Positions 31,061 to 40,694 of a stretch of DNA of 44,060 bases are shown piece after piece (the stretch's first letter is position 1; each line of letters begins with the position of its first letter). The stretch is taken from the NCBI GenBank assembly GCA_947474545.1, contig CANJJI010000018.1, forward strand, positions 1-44,060. The letters are read 5' to 3'. The notes under the pieces are model-generated. The model was not told the DNA's origin. It saw only the letters and a list, made by a program, of their open reading frames with translations, and searched no databases. The stretch is from Beijerinckiaceae bacterium. Its GTDB lineage: Bacteria; Pseudomonadota; Alphaproteobacteria; Rhizobiales; Beijerinckiaceae. The position numbers and the translations under genes were made by a program.

Positions 31061-32068
31061 CTATTTCACATCCCACCAGAAAAACCCCTGAGCGGTGCCA
31101 GTGCCCGCCGGAGAGCGATAGCAGGGGATATAATCGATCTCGTGCATTTCTGTTTCCTCGTTTTCGAGGAAGCCGGCCATTGAAATCCATGACTTCAGTT
31201 CGGATGTTCCCGCCTGCAGAGTCTTCAGCGGGATCGAGGTTAGCCATTGCTTGTCGCGGCGCTTGAGGGCGTCGATGAAAGCGCGGTCAAACTCCTCGTC
31301 GATGGTGAAATGGGTCATGCCGCCCGAACCGAAAACCGCGATCTTTTTGTCAGTTTGCCAGCTGTCGATAGCTTTTTTCACGCATTTGCCGAATTCATAC
31401 GCGCGTTTTGCCGACGGCTGGTTCGGCGGGAAGAACGTGTTCTGGTAGATCGGAATATTCGGCACGACCTTGTCGCGCATGACCTGACGGTAGATATGGC
31501 CGAACGCATGGCTTGCGCCATTCTTGGAGCCGCGCGGCCAGGACTTTGACGCAGTCACGTCGAAATCGTGTTCCACCAGAGTGGAGATGATGTGCTCGCC
31601 AAGATCGGGGATGCCATCATATTCGCGATATTCGGGCGCGGCGTGGCCGGCTTCTGCTTCGGCGATTCCAGGAGGGGCGCTTTTACGGGTTTCCTCGCTG
31701 GCGGGATAATGGGGGATCTTGGCGCCGTAATAGACCATGAAGGGCGGATTGAGATCGTCGCCGTAGATTTCATGCTGATCGTTGCCGAAGATGATGGCGA
31801 TGTCGGGATTCACCTCGGCCCATTTGTCGGCCATGGTTGTCATCGCCTGTTCGCAGCGTTCGCGGGCCTGTTTCATGGCCGACATGGTCGAGCGTTCAGC
31901 AAGGTTCTCACCTTTGCGCAGTTCAACAAGATCGTTGAAATTGTAAACGCCATCGCGATAGGGATGCATGTTCTTGTGATCGGCAGGCAGACGCAGCGCC
32001 CATTGCTCGGCCGTTGTGTGCAATTGCGGACCATGAGTCGTGGTCATTGCCAGGGCTATCTTTCCCAT
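31061..32068 (-). CDS. Class III extradiol ring-cleavage dioxygenase (LigB family)
   Basis: A 335-residue LigB-superfamily dioxygenase that opens catecholic rings with non-haem Fe(II). The first iron ligand is His12 (MTTTHGPQL), and the glutamate expected to bind iron is in AGTSELKSWISMAG. FGNDQHEIYGDDLNPPF and FGSGGMTHF are typical active-site segments. The size is like gallate or protocatechuate 4,5-type enzymes, and no separate LigA-like small subunit is seen here. The GGAGG ribosome site before the ATG is strong. It is the first gene of the LigB-Rieske-dehydrogenase cluster. The likely substrate is a protocatechuate- or gallate-like dihydroxy acid; this is inference. Confidence 0.88.
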   Translation of the reverse strand: MGKIALAMTTTHGPQLHTTAEQWALRLPADHKNMHPYRDGVYNFNDLVELRKGENLAERSTMSAMKQARERCEQAMTTMADKWAEVNPDIAIIFGNDQHEIYGDDLNPPFMVYYGAKIPHYPASEETRKSAPPGIAEAEAGHAAPEYREYDGIPDLGEHIISTLVEHDFDVTASKSWPRGSKNGASHAFGHIYRQVMRDKVVPNIPIYQNTFFPPNQPSAKRAYEFGKCVKKAIDSWQTDKKIAVFGSGGMTHFTIDEEFDRAFIDALKRRDKQWLTSIPLKTLQAGTSELKSWISMAGFLENEETEMHEIDYIPCYRSPAGTGTAQGFFWWDVK

Positions 32069-32167
32069 TTTTTCCTCCAGCTGCTTGGCTCTATTTGATC
32101 GTTCGAAAATTCAATTAGCTTATGCGGAACCTAACATGGTTTTTCCGGTCCCGTCACTACCGCGTCC

Positions 32168-33148
32168 CTACGGCCAGCGCATTTTGATGATGGTGGTGAG
32201 CCAATCCGGGATTGGGACATGCGCCAGAAACTGGTCTGTGCTGATTGAGAGCAGGACTGCTCCAGTGAGCGACAGCAGAGTTGTTGTGACAACCCCCTTC
32301 GAGAAAACCTCGTGGTCCCGATTGAGCCACCAGGAAAACATGAGCCGGAACACAAGTGTCACTCTGAGGATCGGGGCGACCACTGCGACGGGCACCATAG
32401 CCAGAGCGGCATAGCGAAAAACCTGAGCTGCGCCGACAGAGAGTCCAGCGAAAGCAAACCAGGGCAGGGCGGTTTTGTCCGTCGAGATCGCCTCACGCCA
32501 ACGCCCGATCAATATCACTATGAAAAATAGCACAATTGAAGCTGCCAGATAGGAGATCACCCCGCCTGCCATGCTGGCGCCGGGGCTGGCGTCCAATAGA
32601 CCTGCTCGCACAAGAATTGGACTGACGCCGTAGGCGATGCCAGACAAAATGGCGCCGAGATATCCGCGCCCGAGTTGCGGCGTAAATTTCAATTTCCGGG
32701 CTCCTTCGCCACGAGCTGCGGCGAGGTCGGAGCGGAAAGTCAGCATGGGTGAAAAGATGATCAGGACGATGCCGAGCACCCGGAGCGGCGTGAGATATTC
32801 GCCCAGGAGCCAGATGGCCAGCCCCAGCGAAACGACGATATCCAGCTGCTGGATGGGGCCAGTCAGATTTGTTCCGGCGGCCTGCACGGCCCAGTAATTG
32901 AAAAAGCGGCCCGCGATGAAATGGTTTATTCCGGCGAGCGACAGCCACATCACCGACGTCCAGGAAAATGTGAATATGTCCCCAACATGGCCAATGGCGA
33001 GAGCAATAATGAAGAAGAGGGGCACGCCCATGGGGACAGTGACGCAAAGCGCCTGCAGAACTGTGCCAGTAAGAACGCCGCGGCGGGTGGAGGCCTGATT
33101 CAGGGCAAAGGTGCCCGCAGACAGCAGCGCGAACAGGCCTCCAAGCAC
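32168..33148 (-). CDS. EamA/DMT family transporter
   Basis: A 326-residue integral membrane protein of the drug/metabolite transporter superfamily with about ten hydrophobic helices arranged as two EamA repeats, for example VTVPMGVPLFFIIALAIG early and VISYLAASIVLFFIVILIG later. The repeat signatures LNQASTRRGV and GPIQQLDIVVSLGLAIWLLG are recognisable. Such proteins usually export amino acids, sugars or other small molecules, and some import. The GTG start is preceded by GGGGTGAAAC. It lies 99 bp upstream of the LigB gene on the same strand and 108 bp after the orphan ABC-type binding protein. The substrate is unknown. Confidence 0.88.
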   Translation of the reverse strand: MLGGLFALLSAGTFALNQASTRRGVLTGTVLQALCVTVPMGVPLFFIIALAIGHVGDIFTFSWTSVMWLSLAGINHFIAGRFFNYWAVQAAGTNLTGPIQQLDIVVSLGLAIWLLGEYLTPLRVLGIVLIIFSPMLTFRSDLAAARGEGARKLKFTPQLGRGYLGAILSGIAYGVSPILVRAGLLDASPGASMAGGVISYLAASIVLFFIVILIGRWREAISTDKTALPWFAFAGLSVGAAQVFRYAALAMVPVAVVAPILRVTLVFRLMFSWWLNRDHEVFSKGVVTTTLLSLTGAVLLSISTDQFLAHVPIPDWLTTIIKMRWP

Positions 33149-33256
33149 GTTTCACCCCGGGTATGATTCTTGTTGAACGGCTCGAGCCGCTTGGCCAAAG
33201 CATAAGGCAGGATTGAACGGGAAGCCAATGGTCTCTTCACGGGATACAAATCGCTG

Positions 33257-34234
33257 TCAACGACCGCTAAACCCTGAGGGTATTGTCACAAATTCGTTTG
33301 TGTAAAGGGGGGCAGGATCAATCTCGGCGAGATCTGGCTGGTTCCATGCGCGGGCCGCCAGCGCAAGAGCGGCCTTAAGGCTGGCAGGATCCGTCTCCGG
33401 GTCGGTGTTCATGGAGCGGATGACATTGTCATAGATGCGCTCGGCATAGGCTGTGTCGGATATCCGGGCATATTCCTTAATCAGGTCAAGCGACCATTTG
33501 CGATCCGCCTTCATCTGCACCAGGGCCTGAAACGTCGCATTCAGAAAGGCCCTGAGATCCCGTTGCCGCGTTTCAATCATGCTGGTGGACGCGACAAAGC
33601 CGCTGACGAGATAAGCGTCCGGGTCCATGCCCAGATCGAGCACAATATGGGCACGGCTTGCGCTGACTTCGCGCAGACCAAGCAGGGCAGAACTAAGCAC
33701 CGCATCAATAGTGCCGGCACGAAGTTCCGGAACGATGGCCCCGGCGCCGCGTGTGACAATTTCAAATTTGACCCTGTGCCGTTCGCTGGTCAGTTGAGCG
33801 GCCATATCTGATAGCGAATGCGTCGCGGAAATGCCTATCTGTTTGCCGGCCAATTCAGACATTGACTGCGCGCCGCCCTGTTCGCGAACGATGACAGTCC
33901 AGCCATAAAAGCCGTTAGCGGCTGTCGCGACGATTTTTCCGCCAGCCCCACCGGGGAATGCCTGAGCTGCCGCCGGACCCGACGCGTCAATAATATCAGC
34001 CTGTCCTGACTTCAAAGCCAGCTGGACGACATCCGCGCCGCGCAGATTGAGGCGTCTGACTTCTATGTCTGCCGCGCGAAAATAGCCAAGCTGTTCGGCG
34101 GCAAATACCGGGGCCAGCAAGATGTCGTCAGCTATTGCAAACGCGACACGAATTTCGGCACTGTGCACCGGCATTGAAATTGCCGCACAGATTGTTGCTG
34201 CAGCAATTTTATGTCTCATGAACCGGACGGCCAT
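33257..34234 (-). CDS. ABC-type nitrate/sulfonate/taurine-like solute-binding protein (NMT1/SsuA type)
   Basis: A 325-residue periplasmic binding protein of the NMT1/THI5/SsuA group. A signal peptide (MAVRFMRHKIAAATICAAIS, ending near HSAEIR) leads into IRVAFAIADDILLAPVFAAE, EQLGYFRAADIEVRRLNL and a LKSGQADI segment, all typical. A GGAG lies 8 bases before the ATG at 34234; an upstream open frame to 34342 looks non-coding. No ABC permease or ATPase gene is nearby, so it is another orphan binding protein. Relatives bind sulfonates, nitrate, aromatic acids or pyrimidine precursors; the ligand here is unknown. It follows the RND operon on the same strand, 160 bp away. Confidence 0.85.
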   Translation of the reverse strand: MAVRFMRHKIAAATICAAISMPVHSAEIRVAFAIADDILLAPVFAAEQLGYFRAADIEVRRLNLRGADVVQLALKSGQADIIDASGPAAAQAFPGGAGGKIVATAANGFYGWTVIVREQGGAQSMSELAGKQIGISATHSLSDMAAQLTSERHRVKFEIVTRGAGAIVPELRAGTIDAVLSSALLGLREVSASRAHIVLDLGMDPDAYLVSGFVASTSMIETRQRDLRAFLNATFQALVQMKADRKWSLDLIKEYARISDTAYAERIYDNVIRSMNTDPETDPASLKAALALAARAWNQPDLAEIDPAPLYTNEFVTIPSGFSGR

Positions 34235-34394
34235 AGGACTACTCCAAACATCCAATTGTACCGCCGCCGTCCGCCAATGTGCGGCGCGAATGTGGCATTT
34301 TTGATTGTCTCTTCTCGCGGCCTTGTCAATTGGGGAAATCACCCTGCCGGCAATAGTTCACGACGAAATGAACCGGCGTGGCTCCCGTTGGCCT

Positions 34395-37300
34395 TTATGC
34401 CGGAGATTGCATTGCCATCCGCTGCAGGGCGCTTGGCCGCCGTGAGCGTGAGAGCCGGCTCATCAATATATAAATTGCGGGCGTCGTGTAGAGCGTCAGC
34501 ATTTGCGACAGGATCAGCCCGCCGACGATTGTAATTCCAAGCGGGCGGCGCAACTCGGAGCCTGGCCCGGAACCGAGCGCCAGCGGCAAGGCGCCGAGAA
34601 TGGCAGCCAAAGTTGTCATTAAAATCGGCCTGTATCTTTGCAGGCAGGCTTCGCGAATGGATTCACGGGGGTCAAGTGACCGCGCGCGCTCGGCGGCGAT
34701 CGCAAAATCCACCATCATGATGCCGTTCTTCTTGACGATGCCAATCAACATGATGATTCCAATCATCGCGACGAGAGACAGTTCCGTGTTTGCCAGATTG
34801 AGTGCAAATAATGCGCCCAGACCTGCAGGTGGCAAGGTGGAAATGATGGTCAGTGGATGTATGAGGCTTTCGTAGAGGACGCCGAGGATAATATAGACAG
34901 CAATAAGCGCGGCAATGATAAGCCATATCTGGCTGGAAGCACTCTCGCGAAATGCCTTGGCGTCGCCTGCGAAGTCCGCATTGATATGTTCTGGGAGATG
35001 AAGGTTGAGTACGGCGTTTCTTATGGCCTGAGTTGCTTCATCCAGGGTCTTTCCTTCAGCGACATCGTAACTGAACGTAATGGCCGGCAAAGCGCCCTGA
35101 TGCTGAATTGACAAGGTTGCGACATCTCGCTTGATGTTCGCCAGCGATGATAATGGAATCTGCTGACCGGTCTTTGATGGCACGAACAATGAGCCGAGAT
35201 CGCTGGGGTCACGATGGCGCGAAGGCGTTGATTCCAGCACGACGCGATATTGATTTCGTTCTGTATAGATTGTGGCAATCTGCTTCTGGCTGAAGGCATT
35301 GGCAAGGACTGCGGATATGTCGCTCACCGATACACCGAGACGGGCTGCGGTTGGCCTGTCGATCATGACGGTCGCCTGCAACCCACCCCTATCGGCATCG
35401 CTTGAGACATCGACCAGTTCCGGCGTTGTCTTCAAGGCTTCTTCGACCGTATCGGCTGCATTGAGCAGACCCTGGTAATCGGCGCTCCAGAGCGTGAACT
35501 GATATTGAGAATTGCCCTGGCGTCCGCCCACTCGCACATCTCGCATGGGGTATAGATTGACCTCCACGCCGGGAACCCGGCCAAGTTGCCTGCGCAGGCG
35601 GCCGATCACACGCTCGGCTGTACCGCCGCGTTCCGCTGCGGGTTTCAGGTTAACAAAGAAGCGGCCGGTATTGCCATTGTTGCCGTTACCCGCGAACGCG
35701 GCGACCGATTGAACCGCCGGATCGTTGCGTATGATATTGGAGGCCTGATTCAACATGGGCAACATGGCAGAGAAGGACGTGTCCTCAGAGGCGGTAGCCG
35801 ATCCAAACAAAAGACTCGTATCGTCGGCGGGAACCCAGCCCTTCGGCGTGACGCGATAAAGATGAACGGTCAGACCTATGGTGAAAAAGAACAGGATAAC
35901 CATCAGCCACGGATAATTGAGCGTTTTGTCGAGTGTACGCGCATAGGATTGCTGCATGGCGTTGAGGATATTCTCGATCATACGGTCAATTAGATTTGGC
36001 TTTTTCCGGTCGGACGTGATTCCAAAATGTGCGGTGATCATCGGTGTGATTGTGAGAGATACGATCATCGACACAAAAATCGCAAAGCAGAGCGTCAGTG
36101 CAAATTCGCGAAACATCCGACCGATAATGCCCTGCATGAAGATCAGCGGAATGAACGCCGCCACCAACGAAAGCGTGATCGAAACAACTGTGAAACCAAT
36201 TTGCCGTGTGCCTGCAAGGGCCGCTTCGATGCGCGACATGCCTGCTTCACGATTGCGGTGAATGTTCTCTACCATGACGATGGCGTCGTCGATCACGAAA
36301 CCGACCGAAATCGTAATAGCCATCAAGCTTAGATTATTGACTGAAAAGCCCGCCGCCCACATCGCTGCAAATGTCCCGGCCAGCGACAAAGGCACGGTGA
36401 CCGCAGCAGCTACTGTCGCCGTCACCTGACGCAGAAACAGCAGCACGACCAGAGTTACAAGTCCAATGGAAATGGCCAGCATGTGTTCGAGATCGCGCAA
36501 CGAAGCTCGAATCGTCTCGGACCGGTCAGACATGACCTCAATGTCGATGCCTTCCGGCAGCAGGCGTTTGAGTTCGGGCAGGATAGCTTTCGCGCCATCT
36601 ATTGCCTCGATGACATTGGAGCCTGGTTCCTGAGTGATGTTGATCAGTACTGCTGGCTTTCCGTTGAACCATCCAGCATTGAGCGTGTTACGCACGCCCA
36701 TTTCCACCTCCGCAACATCGCCGACCCTGACGATTGTACCATTGGATGTGCGAACCGGAATGCGTCTATATTCATCGGGCGTATCGAGTTGCGCACGCAT
36801 ACCGATCATTTCAAATTGCGCGCCACCATCGAATGCGCCGAGAGGCGAAGGTGCGTTTGCTGCGGAGATGGCCGCGCGTACGGCATCGAAGCCGAGGCCC
36901 ATTGCGCCGAGCCTTGATGGATCGACGCGAATGCGCACTGCTGGCTGCTCTGCTCCACTCACAGTGACATCTCCGACGCCTTTCACCTGTGAAAACCTCT
37001 GCGATACAAGCGTATCGGCGGCGTCGTATATGCCGGCGGGTGCAACATTCTTCGAAGTCATTGCGAAAATAAGGATGGGTCGCGCGGCTGGATTGAATTT
37101 GCTGATACGCGGAAAATTCGGCAAATCGCCGGGCAGATCGGGGATGGCCGCATTCAAGGCGGCCTGGGCATCGCGTGCGGCGCTCTCGATTTTGCGGGAG
37201 AGATCAAATTGTAATGTGATGCGCGTTCGGCCCAGCGCTGAGTTGGACGTCATCTCGGTGATGCCGGCTATTGAACTTAACGCGCGCTCGAGCGGCGCTG

Positions 37301-37490
37301 CGACACTGCTCGCCATCGTCTCGGGATCAGCGCCGGGCCGGCTCACCGTGATCTGCAAGGTCGGAAATTCTATCGACGGCATGCTGGCGACCGGCAGGAA
37401 GGGCCAGGCGATCATACCCGCCAACATGATGGCGATAGCCAACAAAGTGGCTCCCACAGGACGTAGAACAAAGGGCGCAGAAATGTTCAC
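34395..37490 (-). CDS. RND efflux permease, MdtC-like
   Basis: A 1031-residue inner-membrane RND (AcrB/MdtC-type) proton-driven efflux pump subunit. It has the N-terminal helix PVGATLLAIAIMLAGMIAWP, the proton-relay pair in VGFVIDDAIVMVENIHRN (Asp-Asp), two large periplasmic loops and GIVKKNGIMMVDFAIA in the second half. The adjacent permease gene carries the same relay, as in MdtBC heteromultimers. Its ATG overlaps the preceding TGA (ATGA at 37487-37490), so translation is coupled. Export of bile-salt-like, novobiocin-like or aromatic compounds is the usual role, which would fit a region handling toxic phenolics. Confidence 0.93.
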   Translation of the reverse strand: MNISAPFVLRPVGATLLAIAIMLAGMIAWPFLPVASMPSIEFPTLQITVSRPGADPETMASSVAAPLERALSSIAGITEMTSNSALGRTRITLQFDLSRKIESAARDAQAALNAAIPDLPGDLPNFPRISKFNPAARPILIFAMTSKNVAPAGIYDAADTLVSQRFSQVKGVGDVTVSGAEQPAVRIRVDPSRLGAMGLGFDAVRAAISAANAPSPLGAFDGGAQFEMIGMRAQLDTPDEYRRIPVRTSNGTIVRVGDVAEVEMGVRNTLNAGWFNGKPAVLINITQEPGSNVIEAIDGAKAILPELKRLLPEGIDIEVMSDRSETIRASLRDLEHMLAISIGLVTLVVLLFLRQVTATVAAAVTVPLSLAGTFAAMWAAGFSVNNLSLMAITISVGFVIDDAIVMVENIHRNREAGMSRIEAALAGTRQIGFTVVSITLSLVAAFIPLIFMQGIIGRMFREFALTLCFAIFVSMIVSLTITPMITAHFGITSDRKKPNLIDRMIENILNAMQQSYARTLDKTLNYPWLMVILFFFTIGLTVHLYRVTPKGWVPADDTSLLFGSATASEDTSFSAMLPMLNQASNIIRNDPAVQSVAAFAGNGNNGNTGRFFVNLKPAAERGGTAERVIGRLRRQLGRVPGVEVNLYPMRDVRVGGRQGNSQYQFTLWSADYQGLLNAADTVEEALKTTPELVDVSSDADRGGLQATVMIDRPTAARLGVSVSDISAVLANAFSQKQIATIYTERNQYRVVLESTPSRHRDPSDLGSLFVPSKTGQQIPLSSLANIKRDVATLSIQHQGALPAITFSYDVAEGKTLDEATQAIRNAVLNLHLPEHINADFAGDAKAFRESASSQIWLIIAALIAVYIILGVLYESLIHPLTIISTLPPAGLGALFALNLANTELSLVAMIGIIMLIGIVKKNGIMMVDFAIAAERARSLDPRESIREACLQRYRPILMTTLAAILGALPLALGSGPGSELRRPLGITIVGGLILSQMLTLYTTPAIYILMSRLSRSRRPSALQRMAMQSPA

Positions 37491-40400
37491 GGCGGATGAA
37501 CTTTCGCATTGCTGGGGGCGCTGTGTTCTTCATCGCGGGCTTGCTGCAGCCGCGTTTCACCGCTGATTTTCCGGCTGCCGCCGAGCCGCAAACGCGTCCG
37601 CTCTACAGCCAGATAAATAACCGGGGTCGTATAAAGCGTTAGTAACTGACTGAGGATCAGGCCGCCGATAATGCTTACGCCAAGCGGAACGCGCAATTCG
37701 CTGCCCATGCCTGTGCCGAATGCAAGTGGTATCGCGCCGAACAGCGCGGCCAGGGTTGTCATCATGATCGGGCGAAAGCGCAGTGCGCAGGCGCGCACAA
37801 TCGCGTCACGAGGTTGCAGCCCATCGCGCCGTTCGGCCTCGATCGCGAAATCGATCATCATGATGGCGTTCTTTTTCACGATGCCCATGAGCAGTATGAT
37901 GCCGATCAAGGCTATCAGCGACAGTTCGTGGCCCGTCAGCTGCAAAGCCAGCAAAGCGCCAACGCCCGCCGAAGGCAGGGTCGTGAGAATGGTGAAAGGA
38001 TGAGCGAAGCTTTCATAGAGGACGCCCAGGACGATATAGATCGAGATGATGGCGGCCAGTATAAGCCAGGGTTGTGTTGCAAGGGAATTTTGGAATTCGG
38101 CCGCATCGGCATGAAAGCTCGTAGTGATGGACGGTGGCATGCCGATTTCAGCTTGCGCCTGTGAAATCGCCTGTACAGCCTGGCTGAGCGAAATGTCCGG
38201 CGCCAGATCAAAACTGATGGTCGCGGCAGGAAACTGGTCTTGATGGGCGATCACCAGGGGAGCGGTGATGCGCCGGATTGTCGTGAATGTTTCCAGCGGT
38301 ACCTGCACGCCTCCGGTTCCCGGTACATAAAGGCGCGACAGCGATGATGGATCGTTCTGGAATTGCGGCGCAGCTTCAAGGATGACGCGATATTGATTTG
38401 TCTGCGCATAGATTGTCGAAATCTGCCGCTGGCCGAAGGCGCTGTTCAATGTATCGGCGATAGACTGAATGGAGATGCCCAGTCTGCCGGCATTTTCCCT
38501 GTCGATATCGATGAACGCGCGCAGGCCACCTTCCTGATTTTCACTTGCGACATTGCGGAGGACGGGGGTCGCGCGCAATTTCAATGTAAGCTGCTGGCCC
38601 CATTTGACGACCTCGCTCTGGTTGGAGCCTGCGAGTGTATATTGATATTGCGAGCGGCTGGCGCGCGTCGAAATCTGAATGTCCTGTACAGGTTCGAGAT
38701 AGATGCTGGCGCCCGCATTTGTGTTGACAGCGGTGCGCAGGCGCTCTGCAATCTCGAGTGCGCCAGACCTGCGCTCGCCCTTGGGTTTGAGAACAATCGT
38801 GAATCGGCCGGAATTGCCAGTGGCGTTGAGAGGGCCAACGCCAAGCACTGAAATGATATCGGCGACATCCCTGTCCTTGCGAATCGCGCGCGCTGCCGTG
38901 TCCTGCGCTGCCGTCATTTCCTGAAAGGAAACATCAGTAGAGGCTTCGAGAACTGCGCTGATGAGGCCAGTGTCCTGCTGCGGCAGAAAGCCTTTGGGAC
39001 TGACTACATACATATCAACGGTGAGGCCGAGAGTTGCGAAGATGAGAAGGATCATGAAGCCCTGATGGCGCAAGGCCCAGCCGAGCGTGCGTTCGTAGAT
39101 CGCGGCCATCCAGGAGAATGGCCTTTCGATCACGGATGCGAGAAGCGCGGCTCCGGAACCTTCATAGCGGCGCAGGATTTGAGCGCAAAGCATAGGGGTA
39201 ATCGTCAGCGATATGATCGCCGAGACGAGAACAGCAATTGTCAAAGTCAGGGCAAATTCCCTGAACATGCGGCCAACAAGCCCGGTCATAAACAGGAGCG
39301 GAATGAAAACGGCGATGAGCGAGAAGGTCAACGAGATAACGGTAAATCCGATTTCACGGGCGCCTTCGAGGGCCGCATCCAGCGCATTATGGCCCTCGTC
39401 AAGTTTGCGGACAATGTTTTCAATCATCACGATGGCGTCGTCGACGACGAAGCCGGTACCGATTGTCAACGCCATCAAAGATAGATTATTGAGGCTGAAG
39501 CCTGCCAGATACATGACGCCAAATGTCGCCACCAGTGACAATGGCAGCGTAATGGCGGCCACGATGGTCGCACGGAACGAGCGCAGAAACAGCAATACAA
39601 CCAGGATAACCAGAGCCACGGCAAGAACCAGAGTGAATTCGACCTCTTCGACCGAAGCACGAATGGTGGGTGTGCGGTCCTGTACGATCTTGAATTCGAT
39701 GCCCGAAGGCATCAGCCGTTGCAGGCGCGGCACTTCGCGGCGAAGACGGTCAAGTGTCGCAATGATATTGGCGCCTGGCTGCTTCTGAACGTCGACGATA
39801 ACCGCAGGCTGGCCGTTGTACCAGCCGCCAACGCGGACGTTTTCGAGACCGTCTACGACATTGGCGATATCACGCAGCAAAACGGGCGTACCGTTTCGCG
39901 TGGCAATTACAACATTGCGATAGGATTCGGCGGCCTCAATCTGATCGTTGGCGGAAATGATCCAGGATTGCTTGTCGCCATCCAGTGACCCCTTGGAGCC
40001 TGCGACATTCGCACCGACTATCGCCTGCCTGACGTCCTCAATGCCGATCTTGTAATTGGCGAGGCGTGCGAGATCCGCCTGTATGCGCACAGCTGGCCTG
40101 ATGCCCCCCTGGATGGCGACACGGCCGACGCCGCTGAGTTCAGCCAGCCGTGGTGCAATCAGTGTGTCCGCAAGATCGCTGAGCACGCGCAATTCGGCGG
40201 TCGCAGATACAAGCGCCAGAGATACAATGGGCGCGTCGGCAGGGTTCACTTTGGAATAGACGGGGGGATAGGGCAGATTGCGCGGCAAAACGCCAGTCGC
40301 TGTGTTGATTGCCGATTGCACATCCTGAGATGCTGAGTCTATGTCGCGGCCAAGATCGAATTGCAGGGTGATCTGGCTGAAGCCGAATGAAGATTGCGAC

Positions 40401-40642
40401 GACATGGCCGCCAGCGCGGGAATTTGTCCCAGTGACCGTTCCAGGGGCGCGGTAACTATCGTCGCCATCGTCTCTGGATTGGCTCCGGGTAGTCGCGTGT
40501 TCACGATGATGGTCGGAAAATCGACTTGCGGCAGCGAGGCCACCGGCAGGCGTAGATAGCCCAGGATTCCGCACAGGAGGATTGCCACTGCGAAGAGCGA
40601 GGTAGCCACCGGGCGCAGAATGAAGGGCGAAGACACGCTCAT
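37487..40642 (-). CDS. RND efflux permease, MdtB-like
   Basis: A 1051-residue RND permease. It has the start MSVSSPFILRPVATSLFAVA, a proton-relay segment TGFVVDDAIVMIENIVRKLD near residue 400, LPQVDFPTIIVNTRLPGANP in the first loop and GIVKKNAIMMIDFAIEAERR in the second half. The start at 40642 is taken where similarity begins; the open frame to 40765 overlaps the adaptor gene and is not needed. It is separated from the adaptor stop by 52 bp and overlaps the next permease by 4 bp. Together they form an MdtABC-like tripartite pump, with two different permeases in place of a homotrimer. Confidence 0.93.
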   Translation of the reverse strand: MSVSSPFILRPVATSLFAVAILLCGILGYLRLPVASLPQVDFPTIIVNTRLPGANPETMATIVTAPLERSLGQIPALAAMSSQSSFGFSQITLQFDLGRDIDSASQDVQSAINTATGVLPRNLPYPPVYSKVNPADAPIVSLALVSATAELRVLSDLADTLIAPRLAELSGVGRVAIQGGIRPAVRIQADLARLANYKIGIEDVRQAIVGANVAGSKGSLDGDKQSWIISANDQIEAAESYRNVVIATRNGTPVLLRDIANVVDGLENVRVGGWYNGQPAVIVDVQKQPGANIIATLDRLRREVPRLQRLMPSGIEFKIVQDRTPTIRASVEEVEFTLVLAVALVILVVLLFLRSFRATIVAAITLPLSLVATFGVMYLAGFSLNNLSLMALTIGTGFVVDDAIVMIENIVRKLDEGHNALDAALEGAREIGFTVISLTFSLIAVFIPLLFMTGLVGRMFREFALTLTIAVLVSAIISLTITPMLCAQILRRYEGSGAALLASVIERPFSWMAAIYERTLGWALRHQGFMILLIFATLGLTVDMYVVSPKGFLPQQDTGLISAVLEASTDVSFQEMTAAQDTAARAIRKDRDVADIISVLGVGPLNATGNSGRFTIVLKPKGERRSGALEIAERLRTAVNTNAGASIYLEPVQDIQISTRASRSQYQYTLAGSNQSEVVKWGQQLTLKLRATPVLRNVASENQEGGLRAFIDIDRENAGRLGISIQSIADTLNSAFGQRQISTIYAQTNQYRVILEAAPQFQNDPSSLSRLYVPGTGGVQVPLETFTTIRRITAPLVIAHQDQFPAATISFDLAPDISLSQAVQAISQAQAEIGMPPSITTSFHADAAEFQNSLATQPWLILAAIISIYIVLGVLYESFAHPFTILTTLPSAGVGALLALQLTGHELSLIALIGIILLMGIVKKNAIMMIDFAIEAERRDGLQPRDAIVRACALRFRPIMMTTLAALFGAIPLAFGTGMGSELRVPLGVSIIGGLILSQLLTLYTTPVIYLAVERTRLRLGGSRKISGETRLQQARDEEHSAPSNAKVHPP

Positions 40643-40694
40643 CTGCTTGCGGCCCCGACTTGCGGCCAGGCGAGTGCGCTGGAGCCCCGCAGCA

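Noticed and set aside
33178-33189. 12-bp palindrome CGGCTCGAGCCG upstream of the EamA gene as an operator
   Set aside because: It is short and GC-rich, and no second copy or nearby regulator supports a function.
34235-34394. Coding extension of the ABC-type binding protein to 34342
   Set aside because: The extra residues precede a clear signal peptide and ribosome site at 34234, so the upstream frame is probably untranslated.
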